This document shows positions 20,000 through 31,142 of a stretch of DNA of 34,694 bases, piece after piece. The notes beneath the pieces are model-generated. The model saw nothing but the letters and a program-made list of their open reading frames with translations. It made no database searches and was not told the origin of the DNA. Position 1 is the first letter of the stretch, and each line of letters opens with the position of its first letter. Origin of the DNA: Fragilariopsis cylindrus CCMP1102 (taxonomy: Eukaryota; Bacillariophyta; Bacillariophyceae; Bacillariales; Bacillariaceae); NCBI GenBank assembly GCA_900095095.1, contig FMBT01000086.1:1-34694 (forward strand), given 5' to 3'. A program made the position numbers and the translations under genes.

Positions 20000-21052
20000 T
20001 TTCTTCGTAAACGGTTCAGAAAGGTTGTGTTGGTGTTCGTACACCGAATATAACAGGAATTGGGAAGCTCGCTTTTTTAATTGTTGTGTTTGTTTGTTTT
20101 GACGATACGGATCAAATTTATGATATAGCATTTCAACATACAGTAGGTTAGTTCTTGTCGGCGTGACATAAGTCCCGCGGGATTCAATTATAACCAAAAG
20201 ATTACACGGTACTTTTGGTCAATTTGATGCTTGCCATATCTCTGTTGATTTATAGTTTCATTTCTTCCTCTCTACCCCCACTTTTTATTCTTTTTTTGGA
20301 TATGATACATTGGTGGTCACTCGTCAAAACTTCAGAAGCAAAGCTTGCTATTCCTTAGACCTTACTTGCTGCATAAAATTTAAGTTCAACATAAAAAAGG
20401 AATCACACATTCATTTGGATGGAGAATTTTTGTATGAGAAGATGATGTGATGTGAATGAGTAACTTTGCCAAGAATGAGAGCATTATCTATATGAGAGAT
20501 GATCTGATGGTACTGGTATGGTGTGGCAGTGCAATGTTGCATTGTATGACACTCATTTTGCGGGTTTGCTCATGTATAGGTAAGTGTAACATGCAATTTT
20601 TCAATAACAACTGTCCCTCTACATCCACAGAGAATTCCTAGCTTTTCTCATTATTTAGAAAAAATTAAACAGTTTAAAATTATTGTATAAAAAGTTACTT
20701 AATATATTTATCAAACTGTACATTATTTAAAAAGTGGTTCTGAAATTTGAATAAAATACAGCACTCCCAAGTTAAAGTGGAGGTCCCATTATTGAAATGA
20801 AATCATTCCGTGTTGGTTAGTTGAATACCATCTCCTCGCATTCCCGTGCATTTGAACATTACATATTGTTCCAGCTTTTGCCTCACTTTTGTACATATGT
20901 CTTACTTGTGGAGATTTATTCAAGAATATATTGTATATTGTATATTATTATATAGCTATGATGATACGATGATGCTTTAATGTAATGTAGTATTCATTAT
21001 TTTTGTCGTGTTAATGTGAAAAAGACAGATGGTTACCAAAGTTTTTCTGGAT
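20000..21052. other. Intergenic stretch of about 1.05 kb
   Basis: Lies between the MED21 start and the ClpX stop, both minus strand. The MED21 frame is open to 20197, which may be leader. The remainder is AT-rich; a 61-residue plus-strand frame at 20456 has no support. Confidence 0.5.
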
Positions 21053-24000
21053 TTAGGCTGCTGTTAATTCGTCGTCGTCATCAATTTCAACAGCATCAAT
21101 TTCCACAGGATCAGCTCCAGAAATTTCTTCTTCATTGTCTCCATTCATCGTCAATTCTTCATACAATTCAACCGTCATATTATCTTTCAGTAGAATGGGT
21201 TTTCTTTCTCCACGAACTGCAGCAGCGTCAACATAAACTGTATGGACATCCGATAAAGAAGGCACCACATATTGTGTCTCCATCAATACTTGATCTGTTA
21301 TAGACCGCAATCCACGAGCACCTGTACCACGCGTAAAAGCCGTCTTGGCAATTTCTTGCAAACCACAATCAGTTACATGGAACTTGACATCATCGATGGC
21401 AAATAAACGTTTGTATTGTTTGATGATAGAGTTGCGAGGTACGGTGAGAATGTCGACCAAGTTGTCAAGGTCAAGACCCTTTGTTGACACAATCACAGGA
21501 AAACGTCCTACAAATTCAGGAATCATCCCAAATTCAACCAAATCTTTTGGAATTACGTTATCAAAGCAACGGCTCTGAACCTTAGGATCATTAATCTTTT
21601 TCTTCATCTCTGCCCCGAACCCAATGGATGCAGCGTTGGTTCGTTGATTTACTATTCGATCCAGACCTGAAAAGGCGCCTCCACAGATAAAGAGGATATT
21701 TGTGGTATCGATTTGCAAAAAGTCACCACGAGGATTCTTCCGGCCTGGTTCCTATATATTTCATATGATTATTAATAGTACAGAAATAGTAATTAGAGTT
21801 GATCATAAAATCACAGAAGGCTAAACACCATACAACAGTATTTTCATTTAAGCTGAGTCCTGCCATTGTCAGTTTTCTTCTTCTTACCTTTGGAACATTT
21901 ACAACATTGCCTTCGACTATTTTCAAAAGCGCATGTTGAACCCCTTCTCCAGAAACATCCCGACTTATACTGACATTGCCCCCAGACTTTCGAATCTTAT
22001 CGGTCTCATCGATGTAGATGATTCCTTTTTGAGCTCGTTCTATATCCTGACCACTTTCAAGGTATAACTTGAAAAGGACACTTTCTACATCTTCTCCGAC
22101 GTATCCTGCTTGAGTAAGGCAGGTAGCATCCGCTATCACCAAGGGGACGTCCATCAGTCGTGCTAGCGTCTTAATCAAATGAGTCTTTCCACTCCCGGTA
22201 GGACCAAGTAGCATAAGGTTGCTCTTGTCAATTTCGCATTCTTCAATGTCTGCTGCAAAGTTGGAATCGGCAATACTGTTAATATCTGCCGCACCGGTCA
22301 TATTATTTTTACTTTACCGTACTGAGTTAGATCCAAATCCGCCAATCTCTAACAGTTTGTCCACCACCGACATTCGAGATTGTGAGTTATTTTCCTCCTG
22401 TTGAAGACCACCAGTGGCCCGTCTCGCTGCCTGTGCCGCTTGGGCATCGACGACAGATATTCTTTTGTAATGATTATAAACTCCTACAGATAATGCCACC
22501 TTAACATTACTTTGTCCGATCACGTATTCATCTAATCCACGTCGAACTTCACGGGGTGTCGGTATGCGCCTCACTGGTGGGGGTGGTTGGATTTGATCAG
22601 CTACGTTTTGATCGTTCAAAGAGTCGCTTTCAATCTGGGTTTCGTCGATAAAATTGCCTTCGCGGCTATTTCCCCCCTTAATAGTAGAATTGTACCGTCT
22701 AGGAGCATCATCAGGAATCTGCGAAGTATTATGTTACATTATCGAAATACAAGAGAGAAATATAAAGCGAGCGAGAAAGATTTAAAATAAAAAAATGTTT
22801 CGTCGTTGTGAGTGATCGAGTTCGTGTTATTATGTAATTAATTGCAGATAACTTTGATGCCCTTATTTATGCATCACGTGTCACCAGTTCATTGTTTGGA
22901 CACAACGACAGTTACATCACAATGAGCAGCAACGACACTACTTACATGACGCATTATGATTTCATGTTCATTTCCGGCGGCCTCATTTTTCTTTTTGGCA
23001 ACCAGATATTCCTCGTGAGAGGATCCGTCCTCGTCACTATGACCATTGCGATTATCGGATGGGTTTGCTGGTGGTGCTGATGCTGCAACAAACCATCCAG
23101 CACAGCTTGCACTTGAAGGAAGAAAAATATTTAAAAGGTAGTTGGTATTGATTGATGATTGCAAAATAATGCGAATGTGCGTGTGAGATTATTATTAGTA
23201 TTAGATCTTAATTTGAGCTCGTTCAAACGAAGCTCTTATCATCTTTTATTTTTTTAAGATTATTAATATGTAGAAGAACTTACCAGTAAAACGTATTGTC
23301 TTCGAAATCACATTTAAATGTGACTGTTGTTCCACATTTAGGACAACGATGCCGTCCAGAACCACCGCCACTACCACCTCCTCCACCTCCGTTGCGATAG
23401 ATTACAGGATTACTACCGAGATGGTGACTCCTCCTTGTTGCTCTTGTTGTCGTTGTTCGGCCGAAGGAGGAGGAGGGTACGGTGTTGTGTTATCTCCTCC
23501 ACCGATATTAGATGATGATAATAATGATGTGTTGTAAATAGGATTAAACTTCGAATTACAATTACTACTCAAAGTGGAAAAGAAGAAGAAGAAATTATAT
23601 GTTTTTTTCCACCGCGCTGGTGATGTCGAAATTTCTACGTGAATCGCCGTAGTAAACGTCACCTTTTGATGCGCAGTTGTTATTGACACCAAACTGTGAA
23701 TTTTGCGTAGTAGTATCTTCCTTCGTTGTGAAAGAGTTTTTACTACTACTACTACTACTACTATGGTCATCTTCGTTATAACTATCGTCGTGCTCATCAT
23801 CATCTTCATCATCATCAATATAATCATATGCCACAGCTGGTAATGGATATGCAATAGGATCTTTAGCAGTAGTCGTGGAAAAATAAGTGGCTTGATGATA
23901 TGATCGAAATTCTTGATCCCGTAGCGATGAGGAAGTGAATTTTTTTCGACCGCAAGTCGCATAGGTCGATCTGAGTATTCTAGAATTGTTATTACCAACA

Positions 24001-24065
24001 ATTTCTGTTAGAGATAACGCCTTTTTTGATGCTTTCCGCAACATTATTGAAGTTGTTGCGTTCAT
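21053..24065 (-). CDS. clpX: ClpX, AAA+ unfoldase of the mitochondrial ClpXP protease (multi-exon)
   Basis: ClpX unfolds substrates for ClpP. Start 24065: the N-terminus ([19 protein letters not shown], rich in Arg, Ser and Thr) looks like a mitochondrial presequence; an acidic and Ser-rich stretch follows. Exon ends read by eye: 24065 to about 23600; about 23585-23284; 23111-22946; 22718-22318; 22275-21888; 21751-21053. The zinc-binding domain HRCPKCG...FYCASC is split by intron 23283-23112 inside a Cys codon (TG|T). The AAA+ core shows GLDEYVIGQ, Walker A GPTGSGKT, pore loop AGYVGED, Walker [41 protein letters not shown] (arginine finger region) and sensor-2 GARGLRS. Oddities: a -1 frame change near 23402-23487, an unresolved first splice, and an in-frame TAA at 22316 that only a 42-nt intron (22317-22276) removes. 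Confidence 0.88.
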
Positions 24066-25411
24066 TGTTGATGTATTTAATTTAATTTAATTTAGTTTTT
24101 ATGTTTTTATTTTATTATGGGAAATGAAAAATTGGGAGAAGACCAAAGAAGAGACAAGCGTTAATACGTGCTAATAAAATGAAAAAAACGTGCAAAAAAA
24201 GATGACGTCTACCGGAGGATGCTCTTCGCCGGAAGAATCGTGCAAAAACGCACGTAAATTACCTCTACGCAGGCCTCAAGAGAATTAAATTCTTTCACTT
24301 GCTTTTTTTAATTTTTGAGTCGCACTAAGTGCGTAACAAACCTGCGGCACTAAAGTTTAACACAAAAAAACGTGAACGACACAGAACAAGTTAAAAATAT
24401 ACCTTAAAAACACCCGTGACGCACACTTCCAAAAACAAAATCGCCAAAAGCATACGTATTGCAATCCCAAGAATAATTTCATTCCCTTTTCTAATTGTAT
24501 GGATTACTGTATTTTGACTTGTATTTTATTACCAACTCACAATTACACAATCAACCAATAGTGTGGTCAGTGCCAAAACTTTTGCAACCGAAATATGTCT
24601 GTAGTTTATAGTAAGCCCAGTCCAGTCAGCTTGATCAGATAAAATGTGCTGGAAGGTAGCTTCATTTAATATGTATAGATCAACCACTTTGATGACTTGG
24701 GATGGGGGAGCTCTACTCGGCTCTAAAGAGAGTAGTTGTTTGCAAGCTCTTCTGTGTAACAGAATAAAGTATAGGTGTGCAAGGTTTAAGATGATTGTTC
24801 CTGCTGCTGAATCTTCAAACCTAATATATGTTCACGAGGACCCATCCAGTGGTCACCTGATGAATGATTTGTACTGCTACCGCTAACTATGCTTGCTTGT
24901 ATCTACAATCTATCTTCTGCATAACTTACATGCAGTCTTCTATGTAAAAAAATCCTAATGGTCAGCGATGTTTCTTAGTTTGCTTCATATTTGACTATCT
25001 TAGTGGATACACACTAATAATAGAGTAGCTTATGTTATGGTAGAAGATAAACTAGCACAATAAGCATCACAATAACTTGTGATCTTGTCGAAGCACAGCA
25101 TGTCACTCATCGCGCGCGTTGATGCGCCTTTTCTCTTGATGGCGTAGGCAGACCAGCCATAATAGTACATTCCATCAGGAGCCGAATTCCTGATACACTC
25201 ACTTTTACCGGTTAGTTATTATTTTATCGGACCTGTTAAGTTGCTTACGTCGTAGATATTTGTTCGTTCACGCTTTGGGCGGAATACGAAAATTAACACG
25301 GCGCCGCACATATTTCCGTGTATTTTTCCGTCGAGTTAAAATAATGCCTTCAGGAAACTCATAAAGCCCATCTGGGACTTTTTGCGAACTAACTTTGATC
25401 ATATATACAAT
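24066..25411. other. Divergent intergenic stretch of 1.35 kb
   Basis: Lies between the ClpX start and the next plus-strand gene, so both promoters should lie here. At about 24530-24880 base composition is more balanced and frames are open on both strands (80 codons plus strand at 24644-24886; about 110 codons without an ATG on the minus strand). I recognise no protein in either, so this may be an unrecognised exon or a mobile-element remnant. CGCGCGCGTTGATGCGCC near 25110 is GC-rich and partly palindromic. Confidence 0.45.
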
Positions 25412-28095
25412 ATGCCGTTCTCTAGAGTTGGTGTAATGCCAGAACCAGCACCTCCATCCTATGAACAACAAAAACATAATAAAGAGGATTTGATAATGAA
25501 AGGATCCAATAGGAGCAGCCGATCCAAGGGGATTACAATAGAGGTAAGTGCTTTTAATAAAGAAAAAAAGATTTTTTTAATTCCTTCTTTTTTAGATCAA
25601 TTTATATTTGTTCGTTAGATGGAAATAACAGTATCTTTCAGTACTACTTTCTTGTCGTATTCGAAATTAAATCTATGATTTCCAAAGTCCAATCAATAAC
25701 CATTGGTCATATCGTCTCAGAAATTAAGTTTAGCTTAGCTTTTGCTGAAACATACTTGTGCATTAATTAATTTTTTAACTAAGATTTTTTTGTGTCTATC
25801 TTTTTTTCGACTTTTTTTTTCTTGCTGTGCTGTGTCTCTTGAACTTATCAAATACCAAATACAACCCAACAAAACTGAATACATACAGGATTTGAAAAAA
25901 CAAACAAGACTTCGTTTGGCTCAGGAACAAACTACCGAACCTGCTTATAAAGAACAAACACAAGTCGGTCGTGGAGAACAATTGTATCCCCATCAAAATA
26001 AAAACCACACCTATTCAGCAACAACTCCAACTCCGACAGTGTTATATCCTCAACAATATAATAATCAAAATTATCCTCTTCAGCAGCAGCATAATCAACA
26101 GCAACATATGATGACGACGACGACGACGGGGGCCAATTATACAGAACCGATTATTCATACAAGTAGTTCTGATCACGGCGAGCAGCAACATCAATTCCAA
26201 CAACAGCAGCAGCAGCAACAGTCCAATGGATATTTAGGAGCACGTGCTAGCCACGACCTAAACTACATGCAGCCGCAAAATCAGAATGTTTATCCTACTG
26301 GTCCCCCTCCAACAGATAGTCATATACAGGTAAGCTATTACTGTTCGGCATGTAGTCATTATATTGAATAAGTCTTTGACTTTATTTACTCATACACGAA
26401 TAAATTTGTTTTCCTTTGAACCGTTATCGTCTTTTTGTCGCTCACTACTATAATTTGTATAATTATCGAATCTACTGTATGCAGGGATCACATTATACCA
26501 GTAACTACGCACATGGACCGGCGATCGATCCACAACTGATGCCACCTACATCAACTGTATGCATATCTCCTAATAATATGCAGCAGCATCATCAACAACA
26601 GCAATTATCGCTACCATCTTCATCGATGAGTGCTCAGCATCAACCTATAGTGTATACACATGATATTTCCCACTCCCACATGTCATCAATAGCTCGTAAT
26701 AGCAATACAAATAATACGTCTAAAAACAACAAACTTCCTCACGGTCTCACCGTATACGAGCTAAAAGAAATGACCAAGGCACGACTTCAATGTGAAAAGT
26801 CAAACGACGCAGACGAAAGTCAAGCAACATCTCGAGAACGTGGTGTATCACCGCTCGACTTTGAATATGGCGAGGCAATACTAGAGAATGCCAACTATGA
26901 TTCAGTCGCTGCAACTACTGCTTACTTGCCAAACCACCATGTGGCGGCTCCCAACATGCTTCAACAGCAACAGCAACAACCTTCGTCTCAAATGTTCCAA
27001 TCGGGATTTCACTCATCCAATATGATTGGAGGAGGATCTATTCCGCAGCAATCCTTTCGAACAACAACAGCAAGAACCGATACCTGGGAATCAACTAGTG
27101 TTGTATCACATAACAGCACTATTTATTCGGAGAACCCTGGATCGGAATCTGCCTCAGAAGTTGGGAGCTTCGGTCACTGCAGCAATCACAGAAATCGATC
27201 CTTCACCTATCCTGCGGGCCAGGTAGCTCGGCCGTCAGATGTTCCCACTGCTTCAACTGGATATAAAGAATCGTCGTACTCATACTCGAATCCGTCACCA
27301 ACGCAAGCATCACCTCATGGAAGTGCAGGAATTTTTGGTGCTTCGTCCTCCTTATTTAGTGCTGCTGTTGGAGGGAATAATAATCGGCGTAGAGCTGTGA
27401 CTTTGTCACCCAGCACTGGCTCCATTCTCGAAGAGAGGCCCCTTCGGTACGGCGATCTTGAACCGGTTAATCGGTTGGAGATTCCAAATTTCAATTTTTC
27501 ACCAGGGACGCCTGCTGCCAGTTTGTCTATGGCACCACCTATACAAGATAATCATAGGGGATACTCTCCAGTTCTCGGACTTGATAACTCCTTTTTATCC
27601 AACGGAACTGGGTCAAGTGGCGTGTTTAGAAAAACAAGTAATGATGGGTCATCACTACAACGTGTATCGCCAATATCACCAGTTGGTCCAAGAGGAGAAT
27701 ATGAGGTTAATAAAAATAGTTCATTCTCTTTAAGGGAAGCCACATGTTCAGAAACCAGGGTCTCTGCGCCACCACCTGGTTTCTTGACGTCCAATACTGC
27801 ATCTAGTAGGCACACCGCCTTTTCACGAGTTGGATCCGTAGATAGCGTCCCCGAAGCCAGTAGCAGTGACAGCAACAACATCGGGAAGAGTTATTTCTGG
27901 GGACAAGGCAACAATGATCAATACAATAGATCCCGTCTAGTCTCAGCGGATAATTTTGCCAGCGATTTTGGATCTGTTCTGGATCTTTCGGGTTCAACGG
28001 GTCGACAACGCGCCAGTACCTATACATACGGATCAAATCAGACCATTAGCAACAATTCCTACACACCCACACCTGAGGGTGGTTTTCCATTTTAG
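25412..28095 (+). CDS. Large disordered protein with two G-T-LK-T-RL motifs
   Basis: Not a family I can name. Three exons, all phase 0: 25412-25543, 25889-26329 and 26485-28095. Donors are GAG|GTAAGT and CAG|GTAAGC; acceptors end ATACAG and TGCAG. The product is 727 residues, rich in Gln, Ser, Asn and Thr, with Gln runs near 26085-26222 and 26950-26980. A short motif occurs twice: GITIEDLKKQTRLRLAQEQ, split by intron 1, and GLTVYELKEMTKARLQCEK in exon 3. In the C-terminal half are Ser-Pro rich pieces (TLSPSTGSILEERPLRYGD, RLEIPNFNFSPGTPAASL, RRRAVTLSPS) that look like phosphorylation or docking sites. No catalytic domain, signal peptide or membrane helix is visible. A regulatory or RNA-associated role would fit the composition, but that is a guess. 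The exon structure is well supported. Confidence 0.8.
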
Positions 28096-28658
28096 GATCA
28101 CTATAGACGTACGGATGGAGGCTGTCAAAATGATTAGAAAGAAAGAAGAGGATTTTACTCCAAATTACATATATACAAACATATATAAGTACATAGATCC
28201 TATATATATATATATATCCTACTGCACCTCGATGCTACAAGTACAACAATACTGCTACATATTTGATATTATTCATTTCCATGTTACACATATACGAAGT
28301 CACATTTCGAAATTACGAGATGTATGAAGAAAAATCAGTCCGTTTCTGATAAGAAAAAAAGTTGTGTGTGTCCTGCTGATTAACGTTTGATTTTTTGTGT
28401 GTAAGAAATCACGGTGGTTGACACTCGAATCACGGTCGTTTGTGCCTTGCAAGCTCGAATTGTTTTGGCCAAGCAATAAGTTCTCTAAATAGATTTATAA
28501 ATTAATTTACCTTAGCTAGTTATAATATTATAGTTTCTAAATCTGTGTTTATTTATTTCGTTCTTCTAAATAACATCGAGAGATGCATGGCAAACCATAA
28601 CATTCAGCTGGATCTTTGCAGTAAAATAGATCTAAATAGAGAGGAAAAAGATATTCTA
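28096..28658. other. Convergent intergenic spacer
   Basis: 3' flanks of two convergent genes, with a short (TA)n tract near 28200-28217. No gene recognised. Confidence 0.6.
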
Positions 28659-30312
28659 CTATTCTTTCTTCTCTTGCTTTTGCTCAGCAATAACTCTTTG
28701 TTGTTCATCGAGTTCCTCTTCCTTTTGGTTGTAAGCTACATCAGCTTTCATCATAGAAGCTCCATGTAGTTTCCTATAAATTACCTTCCGTGCTCCTTTG
28801 TCCCAATCGCTATTGAGCATTCCATAAACGTTACTGTCTCGACTCGACTCCTTGACAATTTGATCCTTTAGTAGACATCCTTCAGCAGTAAACCCAAGCC
28901 GGTCAGCAAGTTTGGAGCCGGGACTATCCTTGGAATCAATAGATATTTGGATTCGACGGTACCCGTATGCGAAAAGACGATCAATAAGCAAGAAACAAGC
29001 CTCCATTTGTTCCTTACCTCCATTACTAGACGGACCTATGATTGGTGTGTCTAGTTGAATGGACAAATTCTGTGGCTTGTCCTTACTTAACATCACTACT
29101 CCCACCAAACGATCGTTTAGATTGTGTAAAATTGCAAATGCTGCCTGATTCTCTAATTTTTGAAATACAAAAGATTTCTTCAATTCATTTGGACTATCAA
29201 AAGGACCTTCTTTCTGGAAACCCCATACCTCTTGATTATCGTAGGCCTTTTTTAGAAATATCGGATCTCCATTTGTTACCGCAAAGACAGCATTCAAATG
29301 TCGTTTCCCCTCAAGTGGTTCTAGCCGAACCCATTTACCAATGACATCCTGTGGTCGATTCTTATATAGAGTCGAATATTTGTCGTCTGAAGAAAGCGTA
29401 TCACAACAAACCGACTCGTACAGGCGAGCATAGGATCTACGATAAGACAACGCCGTCGTGTCTCCACAACTGGCATAAGCACGGGCAAAAGCCTCATAGC
29501 GTGCTTCAGGCCGTCCAACGAGGATGGCACCTGTTTCGTAAATAATTGTCATCGGCATATAAAGTTAGCATCACATTATTGTCATAGAGCAAAAAGGAAT
29601 TTAATGGAAACAAATACCATAGCAAACATCATTCCGTATTCGATTCAATTCAAAATAGTTAAATACTGAAAACAAATTAAAAGCCGGTCCCCCGTACATT
29701 ATCAACTAAACCAAGTTAATAATTTGGAGAGATGAAAAATAGACACACAAACTCACCTCCTGGCTTGTCTTGACATTTTCGATAACCCATGAAAAAATTC
29801 TGTTTGTATCCTACCATCCTTTCCGAATTTTGTTCACTAAAATCGTAAATTTCAACATCTTCAGTTGTATTCTTCTCATTCGACGCCGCATCTTTAGGTG
29901 GAGGCACACTAGATAACATCTTGGTAAGATTTGTAATATCGTCATTTCGTTTCGGACGGCTATTGGGATAATTCAACTTAAGCATACGCTCTTGAGCTGA
30001 TAATAAACGCTCCAACAAGAGTGGTCGTTCTAGTCGTACTCGGTAGTCGCTTTCAACAGAAGATTTTCCTGTTGTGGTTTGTTCGGTGATACGTTTGAAT
30101 GTTCCACCAAAGAATAGCAAAGCTATTACGGTCGATACGGTGCATGTAAAGACGGCAAAACCAAACATAATTCCATATCGCTGTGCCAGTGGTAACTCTG
30201 TAAGACCAAACGCATCTAAAATACTTTCCAAAGATCCAAATTTACTGGTAATCTCCCGGAAAGCTAGCTTAAGTTTCTCGATATCATCCGTATCGGGGTT
30301 GGTTTGAGGCAT
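28659..30312 (-). CDS. Membrane-anchored GNAT-family N-acetyltransferase
   Basis: Exons 30312-29757 and 29530-28659, with intron 29756-29531 (GTGAGT...AACAG) and phase 1 (GGA G|GT gives Gly-Gly), for 475 residues. Exon 1 encodes a short N-terminal helix, one membrane segment (YGIMFGFAVFTCTVSTVIAL, about residues 47-70) and a basic/coiled stretch (RPLLLERLLSAQERMLKLNY). Exon 2 encodes a RimJ/RimL-like GNAT domain: GKWVRLEPLEGKRHLNAVF, AFAILHNLNDRLVGVVMLS, then LLIDRLFAYGYRRIQISIDS, SPGSKLADRLGFTAEGCLL and NVYGMLNSDWD. These are the usual strand-4, cofactor-helix and strand-7 elements. It presumably uses acetyl-CoA; the acceptor is unknown. The C-terminus is a charged Glu/Gln helix. The Met at 29558 lies inside the intron and is not the start. 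Confidence 0.8.
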
Positions 30313-30326
30313 GGTTGGGTCGTCTT

Positions 30327-30374
30327 ATTTGATAGTGTTCACAATAGTAAATTTGATAGTGTTCACAATAATAA
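30327..30374. repeat. 24-bp tandem duplication
   Basis: ATTTGATAGTGTTCACAATA plus four bases occurs twice in a row (30327-30350 and 30351-30374), differing at one base. It lies just upstream of the GNAT start codon, in the leader or promoter. Confidence 0.9.
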
Positions 30375-31142
30375 ATGATTGGCAATGAGTAATGAGCAAT
30401 GAGTAAAATGTAAAATGGCACAATTGAAATACAAAATAAAATAATGAATCGAATCGAATCAATCATCTTCATTGTCCGCAACTTTTTTTGAATTTTGAAT
30501 CATTCACACTACTGCGCGCAGAAGGGGGTGCATGGGACTTCACAACAATGGCGAACAAAATTTATTAAAATTGAAAAGTTCGTTGATATAGTACAGAATA
30601 CAGTACAGTAGTACGTTGTACAGGTACAATTTGTGCAAGTGACATGATTTTATAGTATATGCCTACATATGTGTAGTTAGAAACTAATATCACAAGCCAA
30701 TCTGTGTAAAATTTGGACTTGCACTGTATTAGATACCTTAAGTGCATAACAACATGTATACTCTCATTACATTTTTTTATATTTATGATTTGGAAGAAAG
30801 AGATGTGAGCTCAAACAATGACTATATACATATAGAGCTCATACATTCAAACAAGCAATAGTAAATGAAAAATAGGATGCAATTGAAGGACATGCTCTTA
30901 ACAAGAATCATTATAGAGTTGTTGTAGAAAAATTACAGTATATAGGTGTATTGACATGAATCCTGTCATTGTGTAGCAGTAAAAATCAAACAATCTCAAT
31001 TATGGTTGGAATATAGATCACCTTCAAAAAGATTCTTCTAAAGTACTTGAGATTGTTCGTTCATAGTCTCCAATTTATAAATTTTCCGGACATAACCCTT
31101 TTCTATTAATTATGTAATAAAATGATATATGATATGGTCGCT
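30375..31142. other. Intergenic stretch
   Basis: Upstream of the GNAT gene and downstream of RER1, both minus strand. Contains short imperfect repeats (AATGAGTAATGAGCAATGAG; GAATC units near 30445). No gene recognised. Confidence 0.55.

Noticed and set aside
22314..22316. Alternative genetic code with TAA read as sense
   Set aside because: TAA ends the proteasome and RER1 genes normally; TGA ends the PfkB gene and TAG ends EB1. All three stops act as stops.
23490..24001. Minus-strand frame of ClpX exon 1 region beginning [10 protein letters not shown]
   Set aside because: The first part overlaps the better-supported presequence frame and has unnatural runs of Met, Val and Phe; only its last 60 codons appear to be used, as the next ClpX exon.
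24644..24886. 80-codon plus-strand gene
   Set aside because: No recognisable domain, an opposite-strand frame of similar quality, and no splice context; kept only as an unexplained open stretch.
29531..29558. Start codon at 29558 for the GNAT gene
   Set aside because: It lies in the intron; joining 29757 to 29530 restores a longer protein with matching phase and good splice signals.
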